A stretch of DNA of 60,000 nucleotides, taken from the NCBI RefSeq assembly GCF_026151205.1, contig NC_087079.1, positions 8,362,635-8,422,634 of the forward strand, read 5' to 3'. Position numbers and translations under genes: made by a program. The stretch's first letter is position 1. Each line of letters starts with the position of its first letter. The stretch comes from Bolinopsis microptera (lineage: Eukaryota; Ctenophora; Tentaculata; Lobata; Bolinopsidae). Of this stretch, positions 1 through 11,190 are shown piece by piece. The notes under the pieces were generated by a model. That model did not search any database and was not told where the DNA came from. It saw nothing but the letters and a program-made list of their open reading frames with translations.

Positions 1-81
1 TTAGAATGGGGAAGCATCGACTCCAAAATCGTACAAACATTGAGGAGTATGTAATTATACTAGGTGCTGACTTCAGAAAAC

Positions 82-172
82 CGGGGAAAAAACATGTAAG
101 GCGATCATAATGATCAGGGTAGCATGCTTGATGCTACCCTGATCATTATGATCGCCTAACATTTTTTCCCCG
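82..172. repeat. Short perfect hairpin element
   Basis: Two 26-base arms (100-125 and 131-156) are exact inverse complements around a 5-base loop. The pairing continues outward through an A-rich/T-rich stretch (82-99 against 157-172). The arm contains the motif GCTACCCTGATCATTATGA, which recurs near 3974, 5035, 5168 and 5847, so this looks like two end sequences of one element family placed head to head. Confidence 0.8.
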
Positions 173-936
173 TCACATGTTTTTTCCCCGTCACATGGCA
201 TGGAGTACGTTTAGACACTTGATATCATTTAAGAATGTGTAGTATGTAGTACTAGTAATAGTATGTGACTGGAAATTCCAGAACTTATTGTGTTAAGATT
301 TGCTTGCTGGATTATTGTCTACTCTCGTGGAACTAGCTCCATGAGGCTGGGTAACACACCAATAATTTATAGCGTAATATATATAATATATACGCTGTAC
401 ACACTAACCTGATCAGCTGATTGATGATCATGAAGTGAATGTAATTTTAAATAATGAATCTGTCTACTACATTCCTCAATGATCAAGAATCCGTCATGAT
501 TTTGTTTCGCCAAAGTCTTTATTTGGCGACAAAAATGGAAGCCGTTGGTAAAGTGTTGGGATTTCACTGTTCATATATCGAGAATTTTTCTTAAATATAA
601 CTTTGATGGCAAGTAAACATTGGAAACGATTTTTACCGTGCACAAAAATAAAATTTATATTACGTTAAATTACAGTTAATGGGAAAATATCTCTCATCTA
701 ATCTATCTACCAGAAAAGACTGCGACTTTAATTAAAATAACATTTTTTGAAAAAGTTGTTGATTTTGGTTGACTATAGTTTAAATCGGAAATCCCATTAA
801 ATCTACGCTTTTGATTTCAAGACGCCCAAAATTTCTACTGAAAGTGAAATAAAATAAAACTATCGTATTTAATTTAAAAGATTAACCCGTTCTGTTTCTA
901 CCGATTAAGTATTGCACACATAAACGTTAATATGAC
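173..936. other. No gene seen
   Basis: AT-rich sequence. A 20-base direct repeat ending in CCCCGTCACATG lies at about 160-197. I see no splice-bounded coding segment. Confidence 0.5.
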
Positions 937-3616
937 CTATGACCAAATGTCCTCGCAGCATTGAAACTCCACGCCGTTAAGGGCTGTGTCGTCACACGTC
1001 GAGCAGGTACCCTGCTCCTTCTCCACTCTGGTCTTCAGTCCGCAGATCACCGAGCCACCGCGACAATTCTGCTGCCCAAACGGGGTAAACCAAGCTCCCC
1101 AAGGCATCCCGTTTTCTGTTTGGAACGTCTTCGACCCATTGTCATTGCAGATAAGCCGAAGGTCGTTAGCAGATGTGTCGTCACTGTTACCTTGTCGGAA
1201 TTCAATACTGAGCTTGGCGGCGACAAATCCCTCTTTGCAAGTATCCTCATCGTCATCGTTCTTTGCACGTCGTCCCCAGTTTCCATGTTTTCCTTCGCTG
1301 CTGCAAACTTCATCCCCGTGGCTACATCCAAGACAGATTGCGTTTAGAGCTGTGTCGTCACCACTACCCTGATAACCTTCCACCTTTAGCTTGAACGAGG
1401 TTACATATCCTCCGTGGGAACAATACTCAACCTCCCCCCAATCTCCCCAGTACGCGGGGAAAGTAAGTTTGTTGGTGTCCTGATAAGTGATAATTGTAAA
1501 TTTTATTAGTACAGGGTGGGCCAAAGGTCAGTGTGCAAACGTTGGGTCTTATACCTCCGCCGTGTTTTATATTTGAGAGCTGTTGCTTTGCAGATGGCAT
1601 ACTGTACTTACTGGTTCGAGAATTCCGTCGTCAAAATTTGAAAATTCGAATATTTTAGACCACGCCCATTCAATATTAAAACACCTATATTGTTTTCTCT
1701 GAACATGCTGAACGCCTAATTTTTTCAGAGACGGTTGATTATCAAATGTTGCATATGATCTGAAAACATGAGGCAAAACGGATTAGAAATGACGAAGTTA
1801 TCAAGCATTTTCTGTATCTCGTTAACAAAATTGACTGGGTGATTATGTGACACCGTGACACGACACCTTAATTGGGCACCCTTAACAATTCCCATAATGT
1901 TTAACGGGGTAGTTAACGGGGTCACCTTATCACGTGATTAGGTAAACCAATCACCTGATCACACGTAATGAATAAACTCGTTATGCTTCATATCTCGGTC
2001 ATCTGAGAAGCTACAGTTCTAATTCTTTCAGGACAAACGTAATTCGAATGGCCAAACACAATTCAATAACATTTAGCTTGATCCGACTATCCAAACTATC
2101 AAATAAATGTGAAAATGAACCTCCATGTGAAAAAAATGAACGCGAATATTTTTCGAGTTGACAAATTCCTCGAACCAGTGGTGGTACTAAGCCATACCAG
2201 AAGGAAGTATTTCAATTGGGCACTCAGTGACTGAGCTATGAAGGCCAACGTTTGCACACTGACTTTTGGCCCACCCTGTATATTAATTTCCGGTATTAGA
2301 ACAAAATTGACCAGCTTTAAGTTTTTATAAATAAGATTTTTTAATAATTTCCCTGTTAATCAAAATATTTACGGGTACTTTATTTGTATATTATATGTAG
2401 AAGAAACGAGGGAACCCACGTATGAATAGCGAGGTAGGTTCGAGGTATCTAGTTTTTGGTAGTATGCGCAAGCCGATTTAAATTCATTCAAATTATCTTC
2501 AAGTCGTGTCGTGAGTTGGTCTTTGTCCGCCTGATGAACTCCACCACCCTGCGGCCGCATCTCCATGGCGACGAACGAAGTAGTAGTTCCCTCTATAATC
2601 AGGTTTGTCATGAAATTGAAGAGGTCTTCAGTGCATATGTTTAAATCCCATGCTAGCTCATACACTGATGGTGAGCGTGTGATGCCTTGTCTGCCTGATA
2701 TCATGCCATCAATGACGGTAAGGGCTCCCCGGACGTCGTATGCTCCGTCACCAAGAATATCATCGACGTACTCTTTTATCATCATGTTGTTTCCGTACCT
2801 AGCTGTCTTGTCACCTATTGTCTTCTTCACGATATCCTGCTGATATCTACCCGTCGCGGATCTGCGATTAATTTTGATTAGAATATTTCTAATTTATTAT
2901 TTTAGTTTTCTATCTCATTCCAAAAAGTGGAAATGGTGGAAATGGTTTGGAACCTTGTCGTTATTATGGATTAATCAAATTCGAATGGTTGTATTCCTTT
3001 TTTCCACAGTGAACATTGGGCCAGAATAACTATAGGTTTTCTTTTGTGATTTGTGATATGTCTGTAACCTACATGATCTTGTTGATGTAGCTATCGTATT
3101 TGTTCTCGTAGAATCCAAGTTCAACTCTGTTACTCAAATCGCGGACATCCTCTTCAATGTCCTCCAAGTAGCTTATTATTATTTTTTGATTTTCTGCGGT
3201 ATGTTAAATATGACGTCATTAATTGGCTATAAAATTAATTCGAGAAGCTATGTAAACATGTTCTAGTGTTAAGACTAAAAAAGCAACAAACTAAATAATA
3301 TAATAAATAATAATAGTAAATATATCCGTTATAACTTATAATTACTGATTATCTCACCTGCAGACAGATCTTCGCCACCACAGTCAATAGTTCCCGCAAC
3401 AGCACCACAAAGAGCAGTCACAGCACCTCCTGCTGCTACAGCTGCACACCCTAGACCAGCAGTACCCGCACAAACCATTAAACCTAAAACACCAGCAGCT
3501 GCGGATGCAACTGCACATGTTGCTGATGCTGTTGATGTTGCTGCACCACAGTCGACAGCACTTGTACCGAGCAACAGGCTGGAGAGCACAATGAGAGAAA
3601 CTAGAAGTTTGAACAT
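937..3616 (-). CDS. Secreted VMO-I domain protein with N-terminal hydrophobic and helical regions (4 exons)
   Basis: Exons on the minus strand are 3616-3358, 3193-3073, 2861-2420 and 1479-937. Each junction has a GT donor and AG acceptor, and the phases match (1, 2, 0). The model starts at an ATG and gives about 454 residues. Residues 1-20 form a signal peptide (MFKLLVSLIVLSSLLLGTSA). Residues 21-85 are rich in Ala, Gly and Cys and strongly hydrophobic. Exon 2 is a predicted helix/coiled coil (ISYLEDIEEDVRDLSNRV) and exon 3 continues as helical sequence. The last exon is a vitelline membrane outer layer protein I domain: cysteine-rich, with repeated GDDTALN motifs and W-G-x-W segments. That domain is known from the egg envelope of birds and from many invertebrate secreted proteins. 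I infer extracellular action; the substrate or partner is unknown. Broken copies of exon 2 occur at 13.5 and 15.0 kb. Confidence 0.8.
1512..2278. mobile_element. Tc1/mariner-like miniature element in the last intron of the VMO-I gene
   Basis: The 767-bp element has terminal inverted repeats of about 35 bases beginning CAGGGTGGGCCAAA, with one or two mismatches, and is flanked by TA on both sides. A TA target and a CAGGG-type end are typical of the Tc1/mariner superfamily. No transposase frame is present, so it is non-autonomous. It lies wholly between exons 3 and 4 of the VMO-I gene. Confidence 0.85.
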
Positions 3617-4048
3617 TCTGTCTGCAGTTTATTGGGTGATTACGTAAATAGAGCGAAGATAAATAACTTAATAACTGTAAGATACGTAAACTAATCGGTC
3701 AAGATGTTCTGTCGATCTGCGATCCGGCGATCGCTTGAACACAAGGACAAAAGGAAATCGCGGCACGTGCAGAATCGCGATTTTTTCTCATTCTCCGCGA
3801 CAAATCGCGATTTTTGACGTTTGCTGCAACAAATTGCGATTTTCTCAGATCCTCAGATTATTTCAGTTTTTCACGACAAATTACGCATTTTCCTTTAAAT
3901 CTGAGTGCCAAGTATGTATATAGAACCAATCACATCCATAGCCTTCCGAATGTATGTACGGACTTCAGAAGCTCATAATGATCAGGGTAGCTTGAACCAT
4001 GGAAAACAATTGGTTTTCAGGAACCCACTTTTTTTTAATGGTTTGTTA
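3617..4048. other. Upstream of the VMO-I gene; degenerate short repeats
   Basis: Around 3720-3900 the motif TCGCGATTTTT recurs at irregular 30-40 base spacing in decaying form. The region would include the promoter of the VMO-I gene, but I see no convincing promoter element. Confidence 0.4.
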
Positions 4049-4827
4049 CAACCCTAACCCTAACCCGAGTCCTAAATAATCAAATTCGTGTTTTACTAGC
4101 CTGTCACGTACGTGTCCAAAAAGTTTTGTTGCCCATAACTCTCCAGGGAAGCATTTTTCAGCGTCCAAAATGATTTTAATAAAGTGTGTTCTAATTCTAA
4201 TAGAATTACAGGGGTTCCAGAAAACCCACTTCCTGATACTCCTGTAACTTGAAACTTTTTTTGCAGTCAATTTGGTCAACATCTAGACGCCCTGCAATTT
4301 TAACATGGTTTTTAAGGCACCTGAATATGGCGAATGCTTGAAAAATAGTAAAGGGGGTAAATAGTAAAGGGGGTAAGTAGTAAAGGGGGTATAATAGACT
4401 GGCATATTAATTAAAATTATGGTTATCGGACAGAATGAGGTTTAAATCACTTAACATCTTTAATTCTATCAAACAGTGGCAAACTTTTGCAGCTCAGTGG
4501 CTTTTTGTGGGCGACTTAAAGGTGGCGGCATGTTGTCAGTATTGTGGCATCCTTTGTATAAGTTTTTCACTATCACTATGTTCGTAGAAATATTTCCTTT
4601 ACCGTCATGAGTTTTTGTCCATATTGTGTTCGCAAAAGTATGGTATAAAGTTATAATATAGATTAATCGTCTTAGCAATTGGTCAATGTTGAAATTTCAC
4701 TTAACAGATTAACTGCTAAAACTAACCTTATGCCTAATACATTTTACATCTCATACGTATTATGTTATTTCCTCATCTTTGCGTTTGTTCGTAAGAGGGC
4801 CTCAGGCCTCTATGTATCGTCTTCTGA
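4049..4827. repeat. Left arm of a 780-bp near-perfect inverted repeat
   Basis: This stretch is the inverse complement of 5873-6652. All segments I compared are identical, and a 69-codon frame reads the same in both arms. The outer end is a run of CCCTAA units. It resembles the long terminal inverted repeats of a foldback-type element, but I see no transposase. Confidence 0.85.
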
Positions 4828-5872
4828 ATGTTTGCAGTTTTCCAGACATTAATTGGGGTGTCTAATGGTTAGATTTATATCTAGTGGTAAACTTATGTCT
4901 AGTGGTATAATTTTTTATGTCTAAGTTTTAGGGAAGTTGGGAATTTTGTGGCTAATAATATTACGTCAGCAGACGAGTGGGTTAAGAAATGCTTGTGAAA
5001 GTGGATTCCTGGAAACCAATTTTTCCACGGTTCATGCTACCCTGATCAATATGAGCATTGAGCCTACCATATTTTGTTCGGTTTTCAGAGGTTCGTACCT
5101 AGTAGTAGTACCTACCTTTCGATATACGATTTTGGAAGTTTTTCCTGAAACTACTTTTGTTCATGTTTCATGCTACTCTGATCATTATAGCCGAAAGTAT
5201 TCGACCCCCCACCTGTTATCAACCATTATCATTTGGGAACACCATCCCCCTTCGGCTGATTGCGTAATATGTGAACGACCCTAATCCCAAACTTAACCCC
5301 TCAAGAACTAACCAGACTTATTTTCTAGTTACCAGACGGTAGGCTGACTCATGAGTAGCATGTTCTTATTGTTATTTATTCAATTCTTAGATTACACTAA
5401 CCTATGGAAACAATAAGTTACACTAACACCGTCATGTCTTCGTAGAAATATTTCCTTTACCATCATGATTCGATGTCAATTAACAAATTAACCCCCAACT
5501 AACCTTATGAGCTGATCATTATTTTATTTTCTCATCTTTGCCTTTGTTCATCTTCACGGACAATTCCTTAAGTTGGGTAAGTCATCGTCATGTGAATGTT
5601 TGCAGTTTTCCAGACATTGATTGGGGTGTCTATAAGTGGTCGAATTTATTTCTAGTGGTCAAGTTTTATGTGTCTAGTGGTCAACTTTATGTCTAGTGGT
5701 CAACTTTATGTCTAGTGGTTACCAGACGGTAGGCTGACTCATGAGTAGCATGTTCTAATTGTTATTTATTCAATTCTAAGATCATTAGCTTACACTACCC
5801 TATGGAAAAAAAAGTGGATCCCTAAAACCAATTTTTCCACGGTTCATGCTACCCTGATCATTATGAGCATAA
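4828..5872. other. Spacer of the large inverted repeat, built from decayed repeats
   Basis: No gene is visible. A segment around 5437-5640 repeats parts of the left arm and its flank (4580-4860) in the same direction with mutations. The block at 5320-5410 recurs at 5705-5810. TCTAGTGGT recurs many times. The end motif GCTACCCTGATCA occurs near 5037 and 5847, and a variant near 5168. Confidence 0.6.
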
Positions 5873-6652
5873 TCAGAAGACGATACATAGAGGCCTGAGG
5901 CCCTCTTACGAACAAACGCAAAGATGAGGAAATAACATAATACGTATGAGATGTAAAATGTATTAGGCATAAGGTTAGTTTTAGCAGTTAATCTGTTAAG
6001 TGAAATTTCAACATTGACCAATTGCTAAGACGATTAATCTATATTATAACTTTATACCATACTTTTGCGAACACAATATGGACAAAAACTCATGACGGTA
6101 AAGGAAATATTTCTACGAACATAGTGATAGTGAAAAACTTATACAAAGGATGCCACAATACTGACAACATGCCGCCACCTTTAAGTCGCCCACAAAAAGC
6201 CACTGAGCTGCAAAAGTTTGCCACTGTTTGATAGTATTAAAGATGTTAAGTGATTTAAACCTCATTCTGTCCGATAACCATAATTTTAATTAATATGCCA
6301 GTCTATTATACCCCCTTTACTACTTACCCCCTTTACTATTTACCCCCTTTACTATTTTTCAAGCATTCGCCATATTCAGGTGCCTTAAAAACCATGTTAA
6401 AATTGCAGGGCGTCTAGATGTTGACCAAATTGACTGCAAAAAAAGTTTCAAGTTACAGGAGTATCAGGAAGTGGGTTTTCTGGAACCCCTGTAATTCTAT
6501 TAGAATTAGAACACACTTTATTAAAATCATTTTGGACGCTGAAAAATGCTTCCCTGGAGAGTTATGGGCAACAAAACTTTTTGGACACGTACGTGACAGG
6601 CTAGTAAAACACGAATTTGATTATTTAGGACTCGGGTTAGGGTTAGGGTTGT
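5873..6652. repeat. Right arm of the 780-bp inverted repeat
   Basis: Inverse complement of 4049-4827. The inner boundary is at TCAGAAG; the outer boundary runs into TTAGGG-like units. Confidence 0.85.
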
Positions 6653-6714
6653 GGTTAGGGTTATTCGTAGCTTTGGGTTTATGGTTAAGGTTAGGGTTGG
6701 GATTAGGGTTTATG
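6629..6714. repeat. Interstitial telomere-like TTAGGG tract
   Basis: About a dozen perfect and degenerate TTAGGG/GGTTAGG units. Shorter CCCTAA runs lie at about 4050-4068, 13775-13840 and 15300-15360. The canonical animal telomere repeat is TTAGGG, so these are interstitial copies carried by repeats. Confidence 0.75.
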
Positions 6715-7044
6715 TAAAACCGTTTTGTTCGGCTGCAACCGTTTTGTTCATGTGATAATTTTTGGGCGAGTGAATAAGTAAGACTAAGATTTGTCTAGAA
6801 AGAGACTCTTTTGTAGAGGGAATCCTCGGGTGGAGTATATTGTGTTCAAGATGAAATATTACCTCTTGCTGCTGCAAGATGCAGGGACGCGAGACTCACA
6901 ACCACTAATAAAAGAAACATAATGTAACATAATAGAAAGAAATGTGATTGATGATCATAACACCGTTGCTCCAATCAGCACGTCTTGGAAAGATGTCTGT
7001 TTATTACAATCGCAAACTTTGTACATTTACTATCACGTGGGCCG
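6715..7044. other. No gene seen
   Basis: AT-rich sequence without recognisable coding or repeat structure. Confidence 0.4.
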
Positions 7045-7520
7045 TGGCTACTGTAGACTAATCCATTATATCACGAGGTCCGGCCGTATGTGTTATATTG
7101 AACAACATACTGAGCAATATTCTACAACTTAAGGGGATTAACCCTAAATTTGTTGTGAAACTTGTTTTCGGATTGTAGTTGATTGTCGTATGCCCAAATA
7201 TGGATATATGGTTTTGTTGTATACAAGTTCAGGAAACCTCTTCCTATAAGTAAAGCGCTTAAATTCTGGGATTTTGGGCATGTTGGGGTAATTTAGGCTG
7301 GGACCCCCTCGAAAGTTGGGAAACTAGTTTGTTGGTCAACTACTATCTCGAAGGCAAGTGTATAAGAAAGATGTAAAAGGATGACGTGACCCCCCCCCCC
7401 CCCCCCTCGTGACTCGTACTCTGTTTTATAGATCTGGTACATTGTTCGCTCGGAATGTTGTTCAATATAACACATACGGGGTGATGAAGTGATCACTATG
7501 GATTAGTCTACCCAGCGGTC
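7045..7520. repeat. Inverted repeat pair around a C tract
   Basis: The segment at 7045-7117, containing GTATGTGTTATATTGAACAA, is matched by its inverse complement at about 7440-7520. An 18-C homopolymer lies between them at about 7389-7406. The block GATGTAAAAGGATGACGTG next to this C tract recurs beside the C tract at 7868. Confidence 0.6.
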
Positions 7521-8097
7521 TCTAGTACTCTGTCTCTATCGGGTCCTTCAACGTTAAGCTGTTAAGCTGATGTTGTCGTTCTATTGTTTATATTGTGTAA
7601 ATATAGTGTGGATACATGCGAATATATATTCTAAATAACTGAATTGTTTATATTATCTCTTTAATAGACGAAATAACGTGCGCTCATTGGTCAGATATTT
7701 AATTGATGAACCAATGGACGTGGCGATCTGAACAGCGAGTCTCTTAACTTTATTTCTGCACTATAACCATGCTTGTATAGGAGAGAATTTATCACTACAA
7801 GTTGACCTTTAATTGTTTGTTAACACAATTGGAAACTATGGGAAGATGTAAAAGGATGACGTGTTTCCCTCCCCCCCCCCCCCCTCCCGCCCCCCCCCCC
7901 CCCCCCCTTCCCCCCGTAACTCGTACTCTGTTTTATAGATCTAGATTGTAGAATATGCTATTTAGATATTGACCACATTTGATATAATATTAATCGCAAA
8001 CGGTCGGATATCGATTTTAAACCGAGTGGCAAATAGGATTAGGATAATTTAAATTTTCGAAATTTTCGACCGCCAGTTGCTAGAAATTTTCAAAAAA
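7521..8097. other. Repeat-derived DNA with a long C-rich homopolymer tract
   Basis: No gene is visible. About 48 nearly uninterrupted C residues lie at 7868-7916. The flank CTCGTACTCTGTTTTATAGAT matches the flank of the C tract at 7389 and, inverted, sequence at about 20845. Confidence 0.55.
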
Positions 8098-10071
8098 TGG
8101 GGGGGGGGGGGGGGGGGCAACCATATTAAAGTATATTAAAGTATATCCCCGGGTCAAAATCGGAAAAAATCCTACATTTTAGTATACTTTAATATACCTA
8201 CAATTAGAAGATTTATATTCTTCGTTAAGATTTACATGATGAACTATATTTTTCACTCAGATTCGCAAGATAAGCCTGTTTTAGGACTAGTACATGAATT
8301 TCCATCCAGATTGGTCAAAAATTGGCTGAGCTATGAGCTTTTAAAAGTATGCCCATATTTGGGCATACGCTTTTGCCCAAATTCGCTTTTGACCAAATTC
8401 GATAAAATTTCAATATTTTTTAATGAGACTAACTCTATGTGAAAGATATAACTCAGTGTTTGTTGAATATAGTGGATACTAAGTAAAAAGACCTCCATGA
8501 ACAAAATTGGGAAAATTGCACATAATATCTCGGTTCGGAATACTAGCCAAAATGACTTCATTAAAATTGAAATAACTCCATCAGTTTTCAATATTTTTTC
8601 AAGAACTTTTTGGAATAGATTAAGAATTGCATTTCAAGCTTATTTTTGGGCAACAATTTTTGAAGTAGGCCTCCAAGGAGATAGGGATATTAAAGTATAT
8701 TGCAGGCACGTAGCCAGGGGGGGGCTAGGGGGGCGGCAGCCCCCCGGAAAAAATCGAACCCCAGAAAAAAGATAAGCCCCCTAGTCCCCATGGTCGCCTG
8801 GTAACTGGGCTGTGTTTATGACTGCAGTCAGTCAAAGATTTGAACTGTGGATTAGTAAATATATGTCATTAAATCCAAGCAAACATTCTAGAAGACTTCT
8901 ATAATTATAGTCAATAGTGTCCCCTAGACCGTAGGAAATGTAAAAATCTTAAGACGATGAGGCCTGAGTAAGTCGTAATAGTCTATGTAATAAGCGCCAT
9001 GAGCTGGCACAGAATTTTTTGTCTCTGATTTTGAACAATTTGGTACCAAAAGTTGCCTCTAAGTGTGAATAATAAAAATTCACCGTGTAGCACGATAACG
9101 TTGAGCTGTATGTGGGCCTTTTGTGCATCGCAAGAGTGTACAAAGGACGAAAAATGGGTAATTTATTGCTTAAAATGCCTATAACTCCTAACATATTAAA
9201 TATTTTGAAATAATTTATACAGGATCGTAATGAGCTTAGTCAGACGCAACCTTTAGTACCAAAATTATAATATTTGAAGCACAAAAATTTTCAAAAATTT
9301 GGTCAAAATTTCACACAAGGGGGGACCCTTGTGTTCAGATTTAAAATTTTTGAAAATAATTTTCCTTTAAATCTTAAAATATTAGTACCAAAAGTTTTGT
9401 CTCGATGAGCTTATTACGATGCCATAATAATTACGTGATAATAACTGAAAATGTGAAAGTTATAGGCCAAAAACTAAAAATTTGCGCAAAAAAAGCACGC
9501 GCGGCGAACAAGCGCCGTGTAGCATTTTTAGCGAAAATTGCTACACGGTGGATTTATTTTATTCACATTTTTAGACAACTTTTGGTACCAGATTTATCGA
9601 AATCGGAGAAAAAAAGTTCTGTGCTCGCGCTTGGCGCTTATTACACTGACTATAAATTCTGATTGGAGAATGCAGATTGCTGTTGTGAAGTTACCAAATT
9701 TACGTGAGTACTTGATTCTTTTCAATCCCAGTTTATTGCTGTCCTACAAATTTCTTTAATGCCAAATGTCGTCTAAAACACCCTGTTTCGCAAAAAATTT
9801 CCGGGGGCTGCGCCCCCCTGGCCCCCGCCAAGGGGCTCTGCCCCTGGACCCCGCTGGGGGCTGCGCCCCCAGACCCCTGCCACAGCTTGCTCGCTTCGCT
9901 CGCTGCGCAGCTTGATTGGACGCGTCGGCTCGCTTCGCTCGCCGACAGCCCCCCTCAAAGAAAAATCCTGGCTGCGTCCCTGGTATATTGTAGGTATATT
10001 AAAGTATATTAAAGTATATCCCCGGGTCAAAATCGGGAAAAATCCTACATTTTAATATACTTTAATATGGT

Positions 10072-10105
<34 letters not shown>
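8098..10105. mobile_element. Composite repeat bounded by G and C homopolymers
   Basis: The left edge is a G tract followed by CAACC; the right edge is GGTTG followed by a C tract of about 32. Just inside each edge lies a 74-bp AT-rich core (8123-8196 and 9995-10068), itself bounded by inverted ATATTAAAGTATA. The inner flanks CCTACAAT and ATTGTAGG are again inverse. The outer parts are therefore inverted, while the two cores face the same way. Two other repeats lie inside. Confidence 0.65.
8981..9650. mobile_element. TA-target miniature DNA element, copy 1
   Basis: The 670-bp element has 18-base terminal inverted repeats (GTCTATGTAATAAGCGCC against GTCAGTGTAATAAGCGCC) flanked by TA on both sides. 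A second copy lies at 29882-30504. There is no transposase frame. The interior repeats the motif TTTGGTACCAAA. Confidence 0.88.
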
Positions 10106-10107
<2 letters not shown>

Positions 10108-11190
10108 AAATTATTCAGTATCCAGGAAAAACCCGACCAGTCCGTGGACTACTTATGACATGCTGGTAAGCAGATCATACCAGCTCAAAAGGTAGGTCTG
10201 TCTTCCGAGATGATCGCATTGCAAAGGGTAACCTCAATTCCAAACATTTATTGAAAACGGTTGATTACAGAGGGGAGGAGGGGATAAGAATTACCAACAA
10301 ATTGATTCCGTAATAATTATGTGAACGACCCCTTACTATCATGTCAAAGGTAGTCCGCCGACTAGGTCGGGCTTCTTTGATACTGCCCTAGGATCTGTTA
10401 TTTGTCTTGATTGATATGTCATTGTACGGTTCTTTTGCGATAGTCAAAACGCAACAACTAGCGCTGGATGGCGACAATTAGCGCTATACCAGCGCTAGTT
10501 GTCGCCACCCAGCGCTAGTTGTCGCTATCCAGCGCTAGTTGTCGCTGGCATGCGACACTGTCGCACCCAATAGTTTGGGATGGCCAGCGCAACTGGCCAT
10601 CGCAGAAAACAGTTCGATAACTAGCGCTGGATAGCGACAACTAGCGCTGGATAGCGACAACTAGCGCTGGATAGCGACAACCAGCGCTGGTCCAGCAGGG
10701 GCCCTGTTTTACGACAGATTGTCGCCCACATCCAGAAACACGCCATCTTGCCAGGCAGCCTGGGAAGACATTTTTTTTTGGGAGGAAATAACGGGAGGAA
10801 AAAGAGGAAATTTGTAAAAGGGGAACATCCTGTCAGTTTTGGAATACAGTGAAATATTCTGATTGGAGAATGCAGATTGCTGTTGTGAAGTTACCAAATT
10901 TACGTGAGTACTTGATTCTTTTCAATCCCAGTTTATTGCTGTCCTACAAATTTCTTTAATGCCAAATGTCGTCTAAAACACCCTATTTCGCAAACATTTT
11001 CCGGGGGCTGTGCCCCCTACCCCCTGCCAAGGGGCTCCGCCCCTGGACCCCGCTGGGGGCTGCGCCCCCAGACCCCTGCCACAGCTTGCTCGCTTCGATT
11101 GCTGCGCAGGCCGCAGCTGGATAGGACACGTCGGCTCGCTTCGCTCGCCGACAGCCTCCCCATCGAAAAATCCTGGCTACGTCCCTGCTC
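9655..11190. repeat. Direct repeat pair of about 330 bp with a GC-rich element
   Basis: The segments 9655-9985 and 10855-11190 are nearly identical: a 125-bp AT-rich lead, then a GC-rich part read on the minus strand as beginning AGGGACGCAGCCAGGATTTTTC, with repeated GCGAAGCGAGC. A third, short fragment of the GC-rich end is at about 8703-8765. This looks like a SINE or miniature element; no polymerase III boxes were evident. Confidence 0.6.
10453..10692. repeat. Inverted array of 20-bp units (AGCGCTGG family)
   Basis: The right arm (10619-10692) has three exact copies of CTAGCGCTGGATAGCGACAA plus a partial one. The left arm (10488-10550) holds the same unit in inverse orientation. About 70 bases of GC-rich sequence separate them. 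The array could fold into a long cruciform. Confidence 0.75.

Noticed and set aside
961-1372. Two 128-codon plus-strand frames
   Set aside because: They are shadows of the VMO-I exon on the other strand.
4469-6231. Identical 69-codon frames in both arms of the large inverted repeat
   Set aside because: Identity follows from the repeat itself; there is no homology, and the frame has no supporting signals.
9405-9759. Frames of 85 and 73 codons near 9.5 kb
   Set aside because: They lie inside or across the miniature element at 8981-9650, whose other copy does not conserve them.
10453-10692. CRISPR-like regular repeats
   Set aside because: The units are directly adjacent, with no unique spacers, and the setting is an animal genome.
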